Source: D37C17 sp964551815 (GTDB lineage: Bacteria > Fidelibacterota > Marinisomatia > SCGC-AAA003-L08 > D37C17). From it: a DNA stretch of 53,366 bases. The number at the start of each line of letters is the position of its first letter. The first letter of the stretch is position 1. A model generated the notes under the pieces. That model saw nothing but the letters and a program-made list of their open reading frames with translations. It had not been told where the DNA came from and made no database searches. The stretch is from positions 1 to 53,366 of the forward strand of contig CAZKEL010000007.1 in NCBI GenBank assembly GCA_964551815.1, read 5' to 3'. Below are positions 1 to 9,699 of the stretch, piece after piece. The position numbers and the translations under genes were made by a program.

Positions 1-2004
1 CATACCTGCAATTTCATTATTCTCAAATATGCAGTTTTCAATTTTGGGAATCGTAACAGGGTGGGACATAGATACGGTAACTAAACCGACTTGATTGTTT
101 TTAAAAGTGCAATTAATGAAATGAGGACTGCCTTCTACGGAAATAACATATCCGGTATTTTCAAATGTACAGTTTGAAATGGTGGTTTCATCTGTCTGGT
201 ACCAAAGTTCTATAGATTCAGCATTGCTAATAGTAGTTGAGGACATATAAATCTTACTATTTTCACGAACTTTGATGCCCTGCCAGCCAGATGTTGAGGT
301 CATGGTGACACCCTCTTCTGAAACAATGGTACCTCCATCGACAATAATCTTAAAACCCTCAGGGAAATTTAGGTAAGAATTTTCTGTGATTACAAATAAC
401 TCATCTGTATTGATTTTAAGCGTAAAATTCGGCGAAATATTTAACAAAGAATAATTGGCAATAAGTTCTGCATTATCATTTGTAAAAACTATTTCTGTTT
501 CCAGCTCATCTGATGAATCTCCATCATTAAATATAACTAATTCTCCCGTCCACGTATCAAATTCATATATTTCATTATGATTTACTATATATTTAGGAAC
601 TTTAGTTGAATAAATAGGCTTATCATCAGAAAATTCATAATTAATTTTAGCAAACACAGAATATGAATTTGTTTCTCCAAAATCAAAAAGTGGTTTTAGA
701 ATATTGGGCTGCTCGTCACTTTCATCATCGTACCACCACGGGTCACGAATGAATTTATATGCGTTAGGAATTTGAGGTTCAGATTGGAATGTAAAGGAAA
801 TCTTTTCTTCATAATCTGCATTTAGGCCTACATTAGTAAAAATATTAAAAACTTCAAAATTTAATAAGTTTCTTTTATAGTTCGCGAGATTACCATTCCA
901 TTGAAGGTGAAACCGTTTAACCTCATTCGCATCAATTCCCATTGTAAATACATTAATCTGATTACCGACTATAAGAGGAATATCTTCCCCTGACTCAACT
1001 ACATACTCAACATCCTCATTATATACTTTTAATAATCCCCCTAAATTTGAATCCGGTTCCCCATTTATTCTATTTTTAAACTCCACATCAATAATTTCGT
1101 TGGGAATGTCATTTATACCTGCAAAAAACTGCATTATGGCCACTTGACTATCAGTGAAATGGTCTCGGCAAGATGAATAGGAATAGGACATTATGTTACG
1201 GGTATCAACATCTTCATAATTGAAAGAATATGGAAAACACTCATTAGTTTCTTCTCCAAAATATACACACCCACTATTTACATTCATTTCGTCTTCATTA
1301 TATTCATCCGGATATTCTTCTGAATAAAGCCCCGGGTCAGCATTGGTATCACATAAATAATCACCACTTATGTTACAATTAAAACAAACATGATCCCCAT
1401 TTCTCGGGACGTTCTCAACATAGTTATTTTCATGCGTATGAAAAAGTCCATAATTATGGCCAATTTCATGAACCAGAGTTGAATTGTTCAATGTACATTT
1501 ATTATTAATAAAAATTAGGTTTGATAATACTCCAAGAGAGCCTCCACATATGGCTGGAACAGATTCACCAAAATCTGTAAATATAATTTTTAATTTTGCA
1601 TTATCAATAAGCAACCCTGTTAAGTCAACAATATCCCCGCCTTGGAGGGGGTAAAAATAATACTGAGGATGATCTGCATTATTAATATATCGAATAGATT
1701 GTTCATTATACTCCAGTTCAATTCCAACTTCGTTTAAATCAAGTAAATACTGAGCATCATTGAGTGAGGTAAAGACGCTATCTAAAGACAACCCCAAATA
1801 GTCAATGGATGAATCATAAACTATGTAAATATCCAGAGGTATTGATGCTCTCAATTCAACCTTTTCAAGTGAGTTTAATTCATCCTCCGTCATATAATCC
1901 AGCCAGAAATTGTAATCTGGCATGGTGGTACCACAGTGTGGTTTTTGAGTAAATACTATACCCAACATTATTAAATTAAAGATTATTAATTTATGATATT
2001 TCAT
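1..2004 (-). CDS. Secreted zinc metallopeptidase (HExxHxxGxxH) with beta-helix-like C-terminus, partial
   Basis: The frame is open from an ATG at 2004 to the left edge (668 codons), so the C-terminus is missing. The N-terminus (MKYHKLIIFNLIMLGIVF) looks like a signal peptide; an in-frame ATG at 2013 is possible but would add charged residues before it. Residues 179-189 read HEIGHNYGLFH, the zinc site of metzincin-type peptidases, and residues 270-273 (NIMS) fit the Met-turn. The Cys-rich stretch between them resembles pappalysin/M43-like enzymes. After residue about 520, short repeats of the 'NCTFENN' kind suggest a right-handed beta-helix. It starts 24 bp after the dockerin/beta-propeller gene and is probably co-transcribed with it. 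Secretion and peptidase activity are inferred; the substrate is unknown. Confidence 0.8.
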   Translation of the reverse strand, partial: MKYHKLIIFNLIMLGIVFTQKPHCGTTMPDYNFWLDYMTEDELNSLEKVELRASIPLDIYIVYDSSIDYLGLSLDSVFTSLNDAQYLLDLNEVGIELEYNEQSIRYINNADHPQYYFYPLQGGDIVDLTGLLIDNAKLKIIFTDFGESVPAICGGSLGVLSNLIFINNKCTLNNSTLVHEIGHNYGLFHTHENNYVENVPRNGDHVCFNCNISGDYLCDTNADPGLYSEEYPDEYNEDEMNVNSGCVYFGEETNECFPYSFNYEDVDTRNIMSYSYSSCRDHFTDSQVAIMQFFAGINDIPNEIIDVEFKNRINGEPDSNLGGLLKVYNEDVEYVVESGEDIPLIVGNQINVFTMGIDANEVKRFHLQWNGNLANYKRNLLNFEVFNIFTNVGLNADYEEKISFTFQSEPQIPNAYKFIRDPWWYDDESDEQPNILKPLFDFGETNSYSVFAKINYEFSDDKPIYSTKVPKYIVNHNEIYEFDTWTGELVIFNDGDSSDELETEIVFTNDNAELIANYSLLNISPNFTLKINTDELFVITENSYLNFPEGFKIIVDGGTIVSEEGVTMTSTSGWQGIKVRENSKIYMSSTTISNAESIELWYQTDETTISNCTFENTGYVISVEGSPHFINCTFKNNQVGLVTVSMSHPVTIPKIENCIFENNEIAGM

Positions 2005-2028
2005 TTCTTGCATCCCTATATTTATAAA

Positions 2029-3582
2029 CTAATCTTCCAGATGGATACCCTTTATAAATAGAGAATGCTGATAGCTATTAAAATGTCCTCCTAAACTAAG
2101 AATATTACCGGAATAATCCCATCCCTTGATATAGGAAGTCTGGGGCAAATTCACTGTTGATTGTAAAGTCCAATCTATTCCATTGAAATGATAAATATCT
2201 GCATTACTGGTTGTAGTAATAATATTATTGGGATGAGCAACTATAATCCCAAAATGTACATCTTGGTTGGGATTTTCTTCTTCTATTAGATAAGACATTT
2301 CTTTGGTAATATAGTTGTATTTCAAAATACCGTTATTACTGGTAAAATAGGCATAATCACCAAATACAGAAACATAAGCAACCCAGCCATAATTCCCATC
2401 TTCGCTGTTTGGGATTAAGTCATCCTGATAATAAATTACATTCCATTCACCATTTTCAAACTCCAGTATTACCGTATGACTTACTCCGATGTATTCCATG
2501 CCACAGGCGAAAATGTGTTCACCATCCGGTGTGCCGGCAATATCCCATAAATTTACATTTGTTCCCGTTTCCTGCTTGACAAACTCTGAGCCGTTATAAT
2601 GGACAATAGCCCCGCTATTACCTGCAAAATACACATTGTCTGGTGAACTTGAATAAATATACTGTACATTGGAGGTATCATCTCCCTCTGGGAATACACC
2701 CATATTCCAAAAATGGTATGAAGTCCATTCAGCCCCATCCCAATGATAGGGGGAACCATGTGTCGTCCAAATATCATCTTCGTTAATATATTCTATTGAA
2801 TGGATTTGAGTGCCAGCACATTCGATAGGCTGGTAATATATTTGTACGGGTGTCCAAATTTCACCATCCCAATGCATGGCATTATAGAAACATTTTCCAT
2901 CCCACTGAGTGGTATCTGGTATTTGAAATCTACCTACGATCCAAATATTTTCCGGTGATACGACTTCTATATCATTAATATTACTGTAATATGTATCACC
3001 CATCAATTCAAAATCCCATTCAAACTCATGGCTGGTGTTAGGGTAACAGCAATTGGTGAGGTTATCAAGGCAAGGCTTTAAATGCTCATTTTCTTCCATA
3101 CAATTTAATTGCAGACCGCCTAAAACAAATTCTACTTCAACAACTACATCTAAAATATTTATATCTGCATCAGCATTTACATCTGCTGCCCAAAGCTCAT
3201 ATTCTGAAGGTTCAGGAGGTACTTCTAACACAATATTAACGGTACGCACAATGTCTAAAATATCCACCGAGCCATCCTGGTTTACATCGCCAAGAATATC
3301 TTGTGAGTAGATAAAGGAAAACAGGAGAAAGGAAACGGCCTGCCTGCCGTAGCCACGGCGCAGGCGGGGAAAAAGGCTTGCCCATCGTAGTTTGCGTAGA
3401 TGGGAGAAAGGAAACAGCCTGCCTGCCGTCCTGCCCGCTCGCAAAGTGCAGGCGGGAGCCACGGCGCAGGCAGGGAAAAAGGCTTGCCCATCGTAGCTTG
3501 CGTAGATGGGAGAAAGGGTAATTGATTTCAAAGAATTTTGAAAATGATAAAACCTATTCACCCATGTTTGATAAAACTGCAT
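2029..3582 (-). CDS. Secreted dockerin-like / beta-propeller protein with repeat-invaded leader
   Basis: A 517-aa protein. The leader is odd: the start MQFYQTW is followed by about 60 residues encoded by two copies of a dispersed GATGGGCAAGC repeat, and only then by the hydrophobic segment SFLLFSFIYSQ. Residues about 97-155 hold two EF-hand-like dockerin repeats (GDVNQDGSVDILDIV and ADVNADADINILDVV). The rest has W/D-rich blades such as 'PENIWIVGRF' and 'PDNVYFAGN', typical of beta-propellers. There is no NPFNP sorting domain. A paralogue with a near-identical leader lies in inverted orientation at 52786, without the extra repeat copies. Function is not recognised; it is probably an extracellular protein that anchors through the dockerin-like pair. 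Confidence 0.75.
   Translation of the reverse strand: MQFYQTWVNRFYHFQNSLKSITLSPIYASYDGQAFFPACAVAPACTLRAGRTAGRLFPFSHLRKLRWASLFPRLRRGYGRQAVSFLLFSFIYSQDILGDVNQDGSVDILDIVRTVNIVLEVPPEPSEYELWAADVNADADINILDVVVEVEFVLGGLQLNCMEENEHLKPCLDNLTNCCYPNTSHEFEWDFELMGDTYYSNINDIEVVSPENIWIVGRFQIPDTTQWDGKCFYNAMHWDGEIWTPVQIYYQPIECAGTQIHSIEYINEDDIWTTHGSPYHWDGAEWTSYHFWNMGVFPEGDDTSNVQYIYSSSPDNVYFAGNSGAIVHYNGSEFVKQETGTNVNLWDIAGTPDGEHIFACGMEYIGVSHTVILEFENGEWNVIYYQDDLIPNSEDGNYGWVAYVSVFGDYAYFTSNNGILKYNYITKEMSYLIEEENPNQDVHFGIIVAHPNNIITTTSNADIYHFNGIDWTLQSTVNLPQTSYIKGWDYSGNILSLGGHFNSYQHSLFIKGIHLED
3350..3520. repeat. Two copies of a dispersed 'CCCATCTACG..CGATGGGCAAGC' element inside a coding region
   Basis: On the minus strand the segment CCCATCTACGCAA(A/G)CTACGATGGGCAAGC-CTTTTTCC appears twice (about 3367-3411 and 3473-3516), separated by a GC-rich 'CCTGCCTGCCGT' filler. 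CCCATC and GATGGG form a short stem. Related copies occur at 3690-3750, 52621-52694 and 52891-52922. The copies here lie in frame within the leader of the 517-aa protein. Confidence 0.75.
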
Positions 3583-3690
3583 TTTTTAAGAGAGACCCCT
3601 CCAAATTTAAATTGAGCAGAATTTAGGGGGTTTTATGCAGAAGGAACAACTATTTTAATATGTGTAGATTTGTCATTTGTCAATTGTCAT
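3525..3690. repeat. Left copy of a long inverted leader repeat (partner 52682-52846)
   Basis: On the minus strand, about 155 bases from upstream of the leader into the first codons match 52690-52846 on the plus strand with roughly a dozen differences. Similarity continues into the dockerin coding region. The two copies point inward and are about 49 kb apart. Confidence 0.85.
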
Positions 3691-3882
3691 TGGCTTGCCC
3701 ATCTATGCTAAGGCTATTTATCCATCGTAACCTTAGTGTAGATGGAGGATTGATAAGTATCGAAGGATGAAGTTCGAATAATAAATATTGATTGACAAAG
3801 GATTAATTTCAGGTGGGGTCGTAGGAGCTTCCTGTCTCCTTTTAATTAGCCTAATGGGTAAAAAGCGGTTAGCTGTTTGTGT
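3583..3882. other. Intergenic region with repeats and the leader of the 3582 gene
   Basis: No gene seen. It holds the leader hairpin, three heptamers of the TGTCAAT type at about 3671-3691, and an imperfect inverted pair CCATCTATGCTAAGG (3699-3713) / CCTTAGTGTAGATGG (about 3731-3745) related to the dispersed GATGGG element. No clear terminator for tatD is visible near 3883. Confidence 0.6.
3595..3631 (-). promoter_or_regulatory. Leader hairpin covering the Shine-Dalgarno of the 3582 gene
   Basis: Read on the minus strand, ACCCCCTAAATT can pair with AATTTGGAGGGGT over 12 bp with one bulged A (one G-U pair). The 3' arm contains GGAGGGG, the only good Shine-Dalgarno sequence before the ATG at 3582. 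The same hairpin with two substitutions in its arms occurs before the paralogue at 52786. Control of translation by this structure is an inference. Confidence 0.5.
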
Positions 3883-4653
3883 TTAATCTTTAGAATTTAA
3901 CTTTTGAAAAAGTGCGTGAGCTGTTTGTGTAGTGACTTCTGCAACCTCTGACAAATCAGTCCCTTTTATTTCAGCAATTTTTTCCGCTACATGCATAACC
4001 CGGGAGGGTTCATTTTTCTTCCCGCGAAAGGGCAGGGGAGAAAGGTAGGGGGAATCCGTTTCTACCATCATTTTATCTAATGGTATCTCTTTCACCACTT
4101 CTTCTAACTCTCTTACAAAGGTAATCATACCGGTAAAGGAAATATGAAAGCCAGTTTGAATGATTGATTGTGCAAATTCCAGTCCACTTGCAAAACAATG
4201 GATCACCCCTGATTCACAGCCCGATTCCTGGATTCCTGCGAGAACATCTTCATCTGATTCCCGGCAGTGCACAACCGCTGGCAATTCTAATGATTTTGCC
4301 ATTTCCAACTGATCCTGGTACACCCTCCTTTGGGTTTTTCTATCACTGAAGTCATAATGGTAATCCAGTCCCATTTCTCCCACAGCCACAACTTTTGGGT
4401 GTTGAGTAAATTCTTCCAATTCGTAGAGGTATCCCTTTGGGGCTTTATTCGCTTCATGAGGGTGTATTCCGCAGGTTGCAAAGACTGCCTTAAACTGCTC
4501 TGCCAGTTTTATACATTCTTCAGAAGTATTTAAATCCACCCCAACGGTGATGATTTTTTCTACACCCTTATCAGCAGCCCTTTGGATGACATCTTCTATT
4601 TTTTCTGCATAATCATCATAATAGATATGTGCGTGAGTATCAATGAGAGTCAT
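3883..4653 (-). CDS. tatD: TatD-family metal-dependent deoxyribonuclease
   Basis: At 256 aa this is the usual length for TatD/YcfH hydrolases. The TIM-barrel metal ligands are all visible: H7 and H9 in the start motif DTHAHI, E93 in VGEMGLDYH, H129 in VVHCRES, H152 in IHCFAS and D200 in ETDSPYLS. The family acts as a cytoplasmic Mg-dependent 3'-5' exonuclease or repair nuclease. The ATG overlaps the end of metG by 4 bp, which implies translational coupling. A metG-tatD order is common in bacteria. Which TatD paralogue (YcfH or TatD) this equals cannot be decided. Confidence 0.93.
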   Translation of the reverse strand: MTLIDTHAHIYYDDYAEKIEDVIQRAADKGVEKIITVGVDLNTSEECIKLAEQFKAVFATCGIHPHEANKAPKGYLYELEEFTQHPKVVAVGEMGLDYHYDFSDRKTQRRVYQDQLEMAKSLELPAVVHCRESDEDVLAGIQESGCESGVIHCFASGLEFAQSIIQTGFHISFTGMITFVRELEEVVKEIPLDKMMVETDSPYLSPLPFRGKKNEPSRVMHVAEKIAEIKGTDLSEVAEVTTQTAHALFQKLNSKD

Positions 4654-6164
4654 GAAACCTGAATACGTGGAAAGGGTGATTTTCCATCCCCTAATTTTGT
4701 ACCTGCTTTGAGTAAACCTACGGAAGTATTTGAAAGGGGTAGGTTTTCTGCTCCAAGAATTTTCAATATTGTCATCGTTTTACCGGGCATGACTGGCTGC
4801 AACAGCTGTGAGCCTATCCGCAAAATGTCTGCAGCAATTGCCAATGTGGTAGCGGCAGAGCCTTTATCAGAATCATCTTCTTTGATGGATTTCCAGGGGG
4901 CTTTGGTTTCCAAATAGGCGTTGATTTTTCGAAGCATTGACATGGTGTTTTCCAGAGCATCATGAATTTTCATTTGTGAAAAGTTCTTTTTAACTTCCCC
5001 TGGCTTAGTCTTTGCCATTTCCAGAAGTCCCAGATCATATTTATCATACTTGCCGCCCGGGGGTATTTTTCCATCGAAATATTTTTGAATAAGCATGGTA
5101 ACCCGATTCACAAGATTACCGAAATCATTGGCAAGATCTGCATTATAGCGTTTGATAAAAGCATCCATAGAAAAATTGGCATCCATCCCCAACACCATAT
5201 CCCGCATGAGAAAGAAACGTACAGAATCCACACCATAGGCATCAATAAGGTCAAGGGGATCAACTACATTCCCAATGGATTTGCTCATTTTACTTTTATC
5301 GCTCATCCACCAGCCATGGGCAAAAATGGTTTTAGGGAGGGGAAGCCCTGCCGCCAGAAGCATGGTGGGCCAATAAACTGCGTGAGTGGTGAGGATATCT
5401 TTACCAATGAGATGGTAATTGGCAGGCCAGTACTGGTTAAATTGTGAATCGTCACTTCCCCAGCCGATGGCAGTGATGTAATTGAGGAGAGCATCAAACC
5501 ACACATAGGTGACATAGTCAGTGTCAAAGGGGATTTCAATACCCCAGTTCAAGCGAGATTTAGGTCTGGAAATACAAAGATCATTCAGAGGCTTACGCAA
5601 AAAGCCCAGCACCTCGTTTCTACGCGACTCTGGTCTTATAAAGTCTGGGTGCTGTTCAATATGTTTGATCAAAGCGGACTGATACTTTGACATTTTGAAA
5701 AAATAATTCTTCTCCTTAAGTTTTTTAATTTGTCTAAAGTCGCCTTCCTCCACTTCTTTCTCCGTTACAAAGCGTTCTTCAGATACGGAGTAGAGACCTT
5801 CATATTCATCTGCATAGATTTCCCCTTTTTCATAGAGGGTATTGAGAAGATCTGCAACTCTGTCTGTATGCCGTTTTTCAGTGGTGCGGATAAAATCCGT
5901 ATAATTGATGTTCAGTTTTTCCCATAATTTTTGAAAGCGTAGCACATATTCATCCACATGGGTTTGAGGGGAGACTTGGCGTTTTTTGGCAGCTTCCTGA
6001 ACCTTTTGTCCATGTTCATCAGTTCCGGTGAGTAAAAAGACCTCTTCGCCAGAATTCTTGTGAAATCGACAGAGAACATCTGCTAATATGGTGGTATAAG
6101 CATGTCCGATATGAGGTTTATCGTTTACATAATATAAAGGAGTGGTGAGGTAGAATTTTGGCAT
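4650..6164 (-). CDS. metG: Methionyl-tRNA synthetase
   Basis: A 504-aa class I aminoacyl-tRNA synthetase that charges tRNA-Met in the cytoplasm. Signature motifs are HIGH at residues 18-21 and KMSKSIGN at about 292-299, with the catalytic-core sequences TPLYYVND and TGTDEHG. The connective-peptide region (about 125-145, GLYSVSEERFVTEKE) lacks the Cys pairs of zinc-knuckle enzymes, so this is the zinc-free subtype. The anticodon-binding domain is present, but the C-terminal EMAP/Trbp111-like dimerisation domain of about 110 aa is absent. The gene overlaps tatD downstream. Confidence 0.97.
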   Translation of the reverse strand: MPKFYLTTPLYYVNDKPHIGHAYTTILADVLCRFHKNSGEEVFLLTGTDEHGQKVQEAAKKRQVSPQTHVDEYVLRFQKLWEKLNINYTDFIRTTEKRHTDRVADLLNTLYEKGEIYADEYEGLYSVSEERFVTEKEVEEGDFRQIKKLKEKNYFFKMSKYQSALIKHIEQHPDFIRPESRRNEVLGFLRKPLNDLCISRPKSRLNWGIEIPFDTDYVTYVWFDALLNYITAIGWGSDDSQFNQYWPANYHLIGKDILTTHAVYWPTMLLAAGLPLPKTIFAHGWWMSDKSKMSKSIGNVVDPLDLIDAYGVDSVRFFLMRDMVLGMDANFSMDAFIKRYNADLANDFGNLVNRVTMLIQKYFDGKIPPGGKYDKYDLGLLEMAKTKPGEVKKNFSQMKIHDALENTMSMLRKINAYLETKAPWKSIKEDDSDKGSAATTLAIAADILRIGSQLLQPVMPGKTMTILKILGAENLPLSNTSVGLLKAGTKLGDGKSPFPRIQVS

Positions 6165-6242
6165 TTTTTACTTAGAATATGGGTATAAATTTATGCAGAA
6201 CAATTTATCTCATTAAATGGGTTTATTAGCGCAAAATAAGTA

Positions 6243-7433
6243 TTATTTAAATTCCTCTAACTCCTTAATAAGCTCGGTAATTGAAATAACAGTTGTTCCA
6301 TTCCGTAATTTCCAGGAGTCTTTAATGGGTGCAACCAGCCAGGATTTTTCCGGATTAAGCAGTTTTATCGTTTCAGGGTATCCTTTGGAAAGGGTGGGGG
6401 ATGTAGATAATTTTATTTCAAAGGTAAGTCTTTGCAATCCTTTTTCCAAAACCAGATCTATTTCTTCCCCTGAGGAAGTTCGGTAAAATCCTGCTCGCCA
6501 TTTAGGAAGTATGTTAACAATTTGTTCAATACAAAATCCCTCCCAGGATGCTCCCGCAACCGGGTGACCCATCAGGGAATTGAGATCTCCGATTTCTAAT
6601 AGGGTGTGCAGAATACCAGAATCTCTTATATACACTTTCGGGGATTTAATCAGTCGTTTCCTGGTGTTTACAATTAAAGGTCGAAGGACTCTCAGCATAA
6701 AGGTTTGTTCTAAAATATCCACATAATGCTGAACCGAAGTGTACTTAACGCCTAATGATTGACTGATTTTTGAAGCATTGAAGAGCGCACCATGATAATG
6801 AGCCAACATAGTCCAAAATCTATGCATCCGCATTGCAGAAATTCTAAACCCAAATTGGGGGATATCCCTTTCAAGGAATGTTTTTATGAAATTTTCCCTC
6901 CATTGTTGAGATATCCTGGAAGAATTAGCTAAAATAGAATCCGGAAATCCACCCCGCCACCAAATGGAGGATATTTCATTTGTAAATTTGTCATCATTCG
7001 CAATTAATTCATCGATAGTAAAGGGTGATAATTCAAGGTAGCTTATTCTGCCTGCTAAGGTTTCAGAACTCTTCCGAATAAGTTCCTGAGAACCAGAACC
7101 GAGAATTAAAAGTCTTCCCGGTTTTCTGTATTTGTCAACAGATACCCGCATGATTGGAAACAGATTATTTCCTAATTGCACTTCATCAATACAAACAAGT
7201 TTCTCCAGATTATTATCAAAAAACAGTTCTGCCTCCTCCAGTTTTCTGAAATCACCAGGCCGTTCCAAATCCAGGAAAACCGTATCTGTTAAATTTTTCA
7301 ATATCTCTAATGCCACTGTAGATTTGCCACATTGCCTGGGACCTAACAGCCCGGTTACAGGAAAATTCTGAATAGAAAACTGCAAATCAGATTCTAATTT
7401 CCGAGGAATATAACTTTGTATATTACCTGTCAT
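6243..7433 (-). CDS. AAA-type ATPase with DUF4143 C-terminal domain
   Basis: A 396-aa protein of a widespread, poorly understood family. Residues 30-39 form a Walker A motif (LGPRQCGKST; Q-C-G-K-S-T in place of R-x-G-K-T-T), and residues 79-86 (LVCIDEVQ) a Walker B motif. 'GSGSQELIRKSSETLAGR' at about 110-128 matches the sensor region. The second half has the DUF4143 layout, including a HTH-like 'NASKISQSLGVKYTSVQHYVDIL' segment and a nuclease-like end 'GEEIDLVLEKGLQRLTFEIK' reminiscent of PD-(D/E)xK folds. It stands alone and is not obviously linked to metG, which ends its leader 79 bp away. Its biological role is unknown. Confidence 0.9.
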   Translation of the reverse strand: MTGNIQSYIPRKLESDLQFSIQNFPVTGLLGPRQCGKSTVALEILKNLTDTVFLDLERPGDFRKLEEAELFFDNNLEKLVCIDEVQLGNNLFPIMRVSVDKYRKPGRLLILGSGSQELIRKSSETLAGRISYLELSPFTIDELIANDDKFTNEISSIWWRGGFPDSILANSSRISQQWRENFIKTFLERDIPQFGFRISAMRMHRFWTMLAHYHGALFNASKISQSLGVKYTSVQHYVDILEQTFMLRVLRPLIVNTRKRLIKSPKVYIRDSGILHTLLEIGDLNSLMGHPVAGASWEGFCIEQIVNILPKWRAGFYRTSSGEEIDLVLEKGLQRLTFEIKLSTSPTLSKGYPETIKLLNPEKSWLVAPIKDSWKLRNGTTVISITELIKELEEFK

Positions 7434-7648
7434 AGGGGATAAAATACAAAGATAAATGCATAAGTTATAAGACTATTTTTATAATTATCATGAATTTAGT
7501 TTACATTCTTCCATTTATTCTAAATTTGTCATATATCTTTGAAATTTGAAAGTCAATGTTACAATTTACAAAGTTAAATAATATACTTTTCCAGTGGTGT
7601 AAAATCTTTTCATGGTAATTCCATTATCATCTTAGATTAAATTTTTAT

Positions 7649-9400
7649 ATGCAATGTATGGCAAAAATTGCAACAGTTGTTTTCTCTTTATCTCTTCTTA
7701 TATCCGAGGAAACCATTGACAGTTTAGAACAGGTGGTCTTGAAAAGACTTGGTGATGGCCGCCGTGATCTGGTGACACTGAATAAAATGGTGAGCCTGAC
7801 AAAACTGTACAATCGTACCGATCTGAACCAAGCCTTAGATTGGGGCCTGAAATCATTAGAATTAGGCAGAAAGTTTGAGGGTGAATTAGATTTGGCGAAA
7901 GCTCACAACCAGGTTGGCGTCACCTTTTGGCGGCAGGGATTGTATAATCTGGCATTAAATCATTATGCTGAAGCGGCTAAAATTTTTCATTCCCTGAAAA
8001 AGAAAGATCTTGAAGCCTGGAATTTTATCAGCATTGGTAATGCCTACTTTAAGCAGGAGATATACGATTTAGCTTTAGAACAGTATAACAGGGCTTTACA
8101 TATTTTTACTGAAATCCAGGACTCTAACGGGATGGCCCTTTCCTTTAATAATATGGCTATGGTTTCAGATGAGCGAAAACAATTTGACAACGCCCTCAAT
8201 TTTTATATGAATGCAGTGGAACTGAGGAAAGGACGCAATCCCACTTTCGAATTATCCTATTCCTACAATCAATTGGGAAAAGGGTACCTGAATATTGGAG
8301 ATGTAACCAAAGCTATGGAGTATTTTGGTTTGGGACTCACCATGGCAATAGAAGTACAGTCCACGGATAATGTAGCTCGTTCGTATCAAAATATTGCCAG
8401 TCTTTATGAAATCAAAGGTGATGCAGAACAGGCATTGGATAATTATAAAAAAGCCATAGAATGGGATGATCAGCCAAATCTGCCGGGTTTATATCTTACA
8501 ATTGCCCAAATTTACCGGAAACAGTCACAGATCAATTCCGCTCTGGAAGCTGCACAAAAAGCAGCTGAAATTGCAAATTTCCATCATTTAATAGAAGAGG
8601 AAGCAGAAGCCTTTAAAACAATCAGTCAGATATTTACAATGATGAATAAACCTGAAGATGCGCTGGAAGCATTAAATCGTCACCTCACCGTGAAGGATCT
8701 GGTAAAACGATCAGAAATTACCAAAGCAATCACCCGCATGGAAATTTCAAGAGAAGCAGAACGAAGGAGAGAAGAATTAGCGATAGTTCAATCGGAAGTA
8801 TCCTTAAAAAATTTACAGCGAAATGCACTCATAGCAGTTGCCCTTCTATTGGTAATTATTATTTATGGATTGATCCACCGCTATTTATACATAAAGCGGA
8901 TGTCAAAAAAAGTTCAGGATCAGCAGGCTCAACTGCATGAACAGGAGCAGCAACAACTCAATATGGAGATTAATCAGAAAAAACGGGAACTCACCACCAA
9001 AGCCATGACCATGGCGCAAAACAGAGAATTTACCGTGAAAATCCTGGACGAATTGAAAATGGTAAAAAGTAAGGGAGAGTCTGAGGTCCAGGGGAATGTA
9101 GATAAGCTGATCAATACAATTAATTCTTATTTGGAAACCCGGGATGAGTGGAAAGAATTTGAGCTGTGGTTTGAGGAAGTCCATGGAGATTTTTTTGATA
9201 AATTATCCGAGGCGTATCCTGATCTCACACCAGGTGATCGGAAACTGTGTGCTTTGTTAAAACTGAATTTGCGTTCAAAAGAAATTGCTTCCATAACCCA
9301 GCTCACTTTGGGTACCATTGAAGAATACCGCCGTCGCCTACGAAAGAAACTAAATGTCCCCAAAGATGCCAACTTGGTGACGTTCATTTCTAATTTGTAG
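7649..9400 (+). CDS. TPR sensor-regulator with transmembrane helix and C-terminal LuxR-like HTH
   Basis: A 583-aa protein. A short hydrophobic start (about residues 5-18) may be a signal peptide; an alternative ATG lies three codons in. Residues about 40-345 are tetratricopeptide repeats ('ALEQYNRALHIF', 'ALDNYKKAIEW'). A single transmembrane helix spans 391-412, followed by a charged coiled coil to about 465. Residues 523-580 (LTPGDRKLCALL ... SKEIASITQLTLGTIEEYRRRLRKKL) form a LuxR/GerE-like helix-turn-helix. The order periplasmic TPR - membrane - coiled coil - HTH is typical of Bacteroidota-type one-protein membrane regulators. It is alone between divergent and convergent neighbours, so the target genes are not evident. 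Confidence 0.85.
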   Translation: MQCMAKIATVVFSLSLLISEETIDSLEQVVLKRLGDGRRDLVTLNKMVSLTKLYNRTDLNQALDWGLKSLELGRKFEGELDLAKAHNQVGVTFWRQGLYNLALNHYAEAAKIFHSLKKKDLEAWNFISIGNAYFKQEIYDLALEQYNRALHIFTEIQDSNGMALSFNNMAMVSDERKQFDNALNFYMNAVELRKGRNPTFELSYSYNQLGKGYLNIGDVTKAMEYFGLGLTMAIEVQSTDNVARSYQNIASLYEIKGDAEQALDNYKKAIEWDDQPNLPGLYLTIAQIYRKQSQINSALEAAQKAAEIANFHHLIEEEAEAFKTISQIFTMMNKPEDALEALNRHLTVKDLVKRSEITKAITRMEISREAERRREELAIVQSEVSLKNLQRNALIAVALLLVIIIYGLIHRYLYIKRMSKKVQDQQAQLHEQEQQQLNMEINQKKRELTTKAMTMAQNREFTVKILDELKMVKSKGESEVQGNVDKLINTINSYLETRDEWKEFELWFEEVHGDFFDKLSEAYPDLTPGDRKLCALLKLNLRSKEIASITQLTLGTIEEYRRRLRKKLNVPKDANLVTFISNL

Positions 9401-9699
9401 TTCTCAGCTACATGCCTGCCCGGCTAATCGGAAGTAAGCAGGTCATACGCAGCTTTAAAAAAATTGAGACTCTTCGTTTCTCAGAGTGACAGTTCTGTTT
9501 TGAAATCTGCTATTCACTAATGGATATTTGCAATTCGAAATTCGAGACTCTGAGAATTACCCCTCCTCACGCCTTCCTTCTCTTGGTTCTCTTATATACT
9601 GCGGGGAATTCTCCTAATTATTAACTCTTAATGCCTGGGGCTGATGCTACGGCAGGTACGCATTTTTCACTTTTAATTATTCATTTTTCATTTTGAGCT
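9401..9699. other. Repeat-bearing intergenic region between regulator and mazF-like gene
   Basis: No gene seen. It carries a GC-rich 'GCCTGCCCGG...AAGCAGG' segment (9413-9442), the repeat at 9466-9492 and a self-similar 'CGAAATTCGAG' stretch near 9535-9550. The two genes converge here, but no clear hairpin plus T-run terminator was found. Confidence 0.5.
9466..9492. repeat. Copy 1 of a 27-bp intergenic repeat flanking the mazEF-like pair
   Basis: GAGACTCTTCGTTTCTCAGA followed by GTGACAG. The second copy at 10446-10472 matches at 24 of 27 positions and lies in the same orientation on the far side of the toxin-antitoxin pair. Confidence 0.7.
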
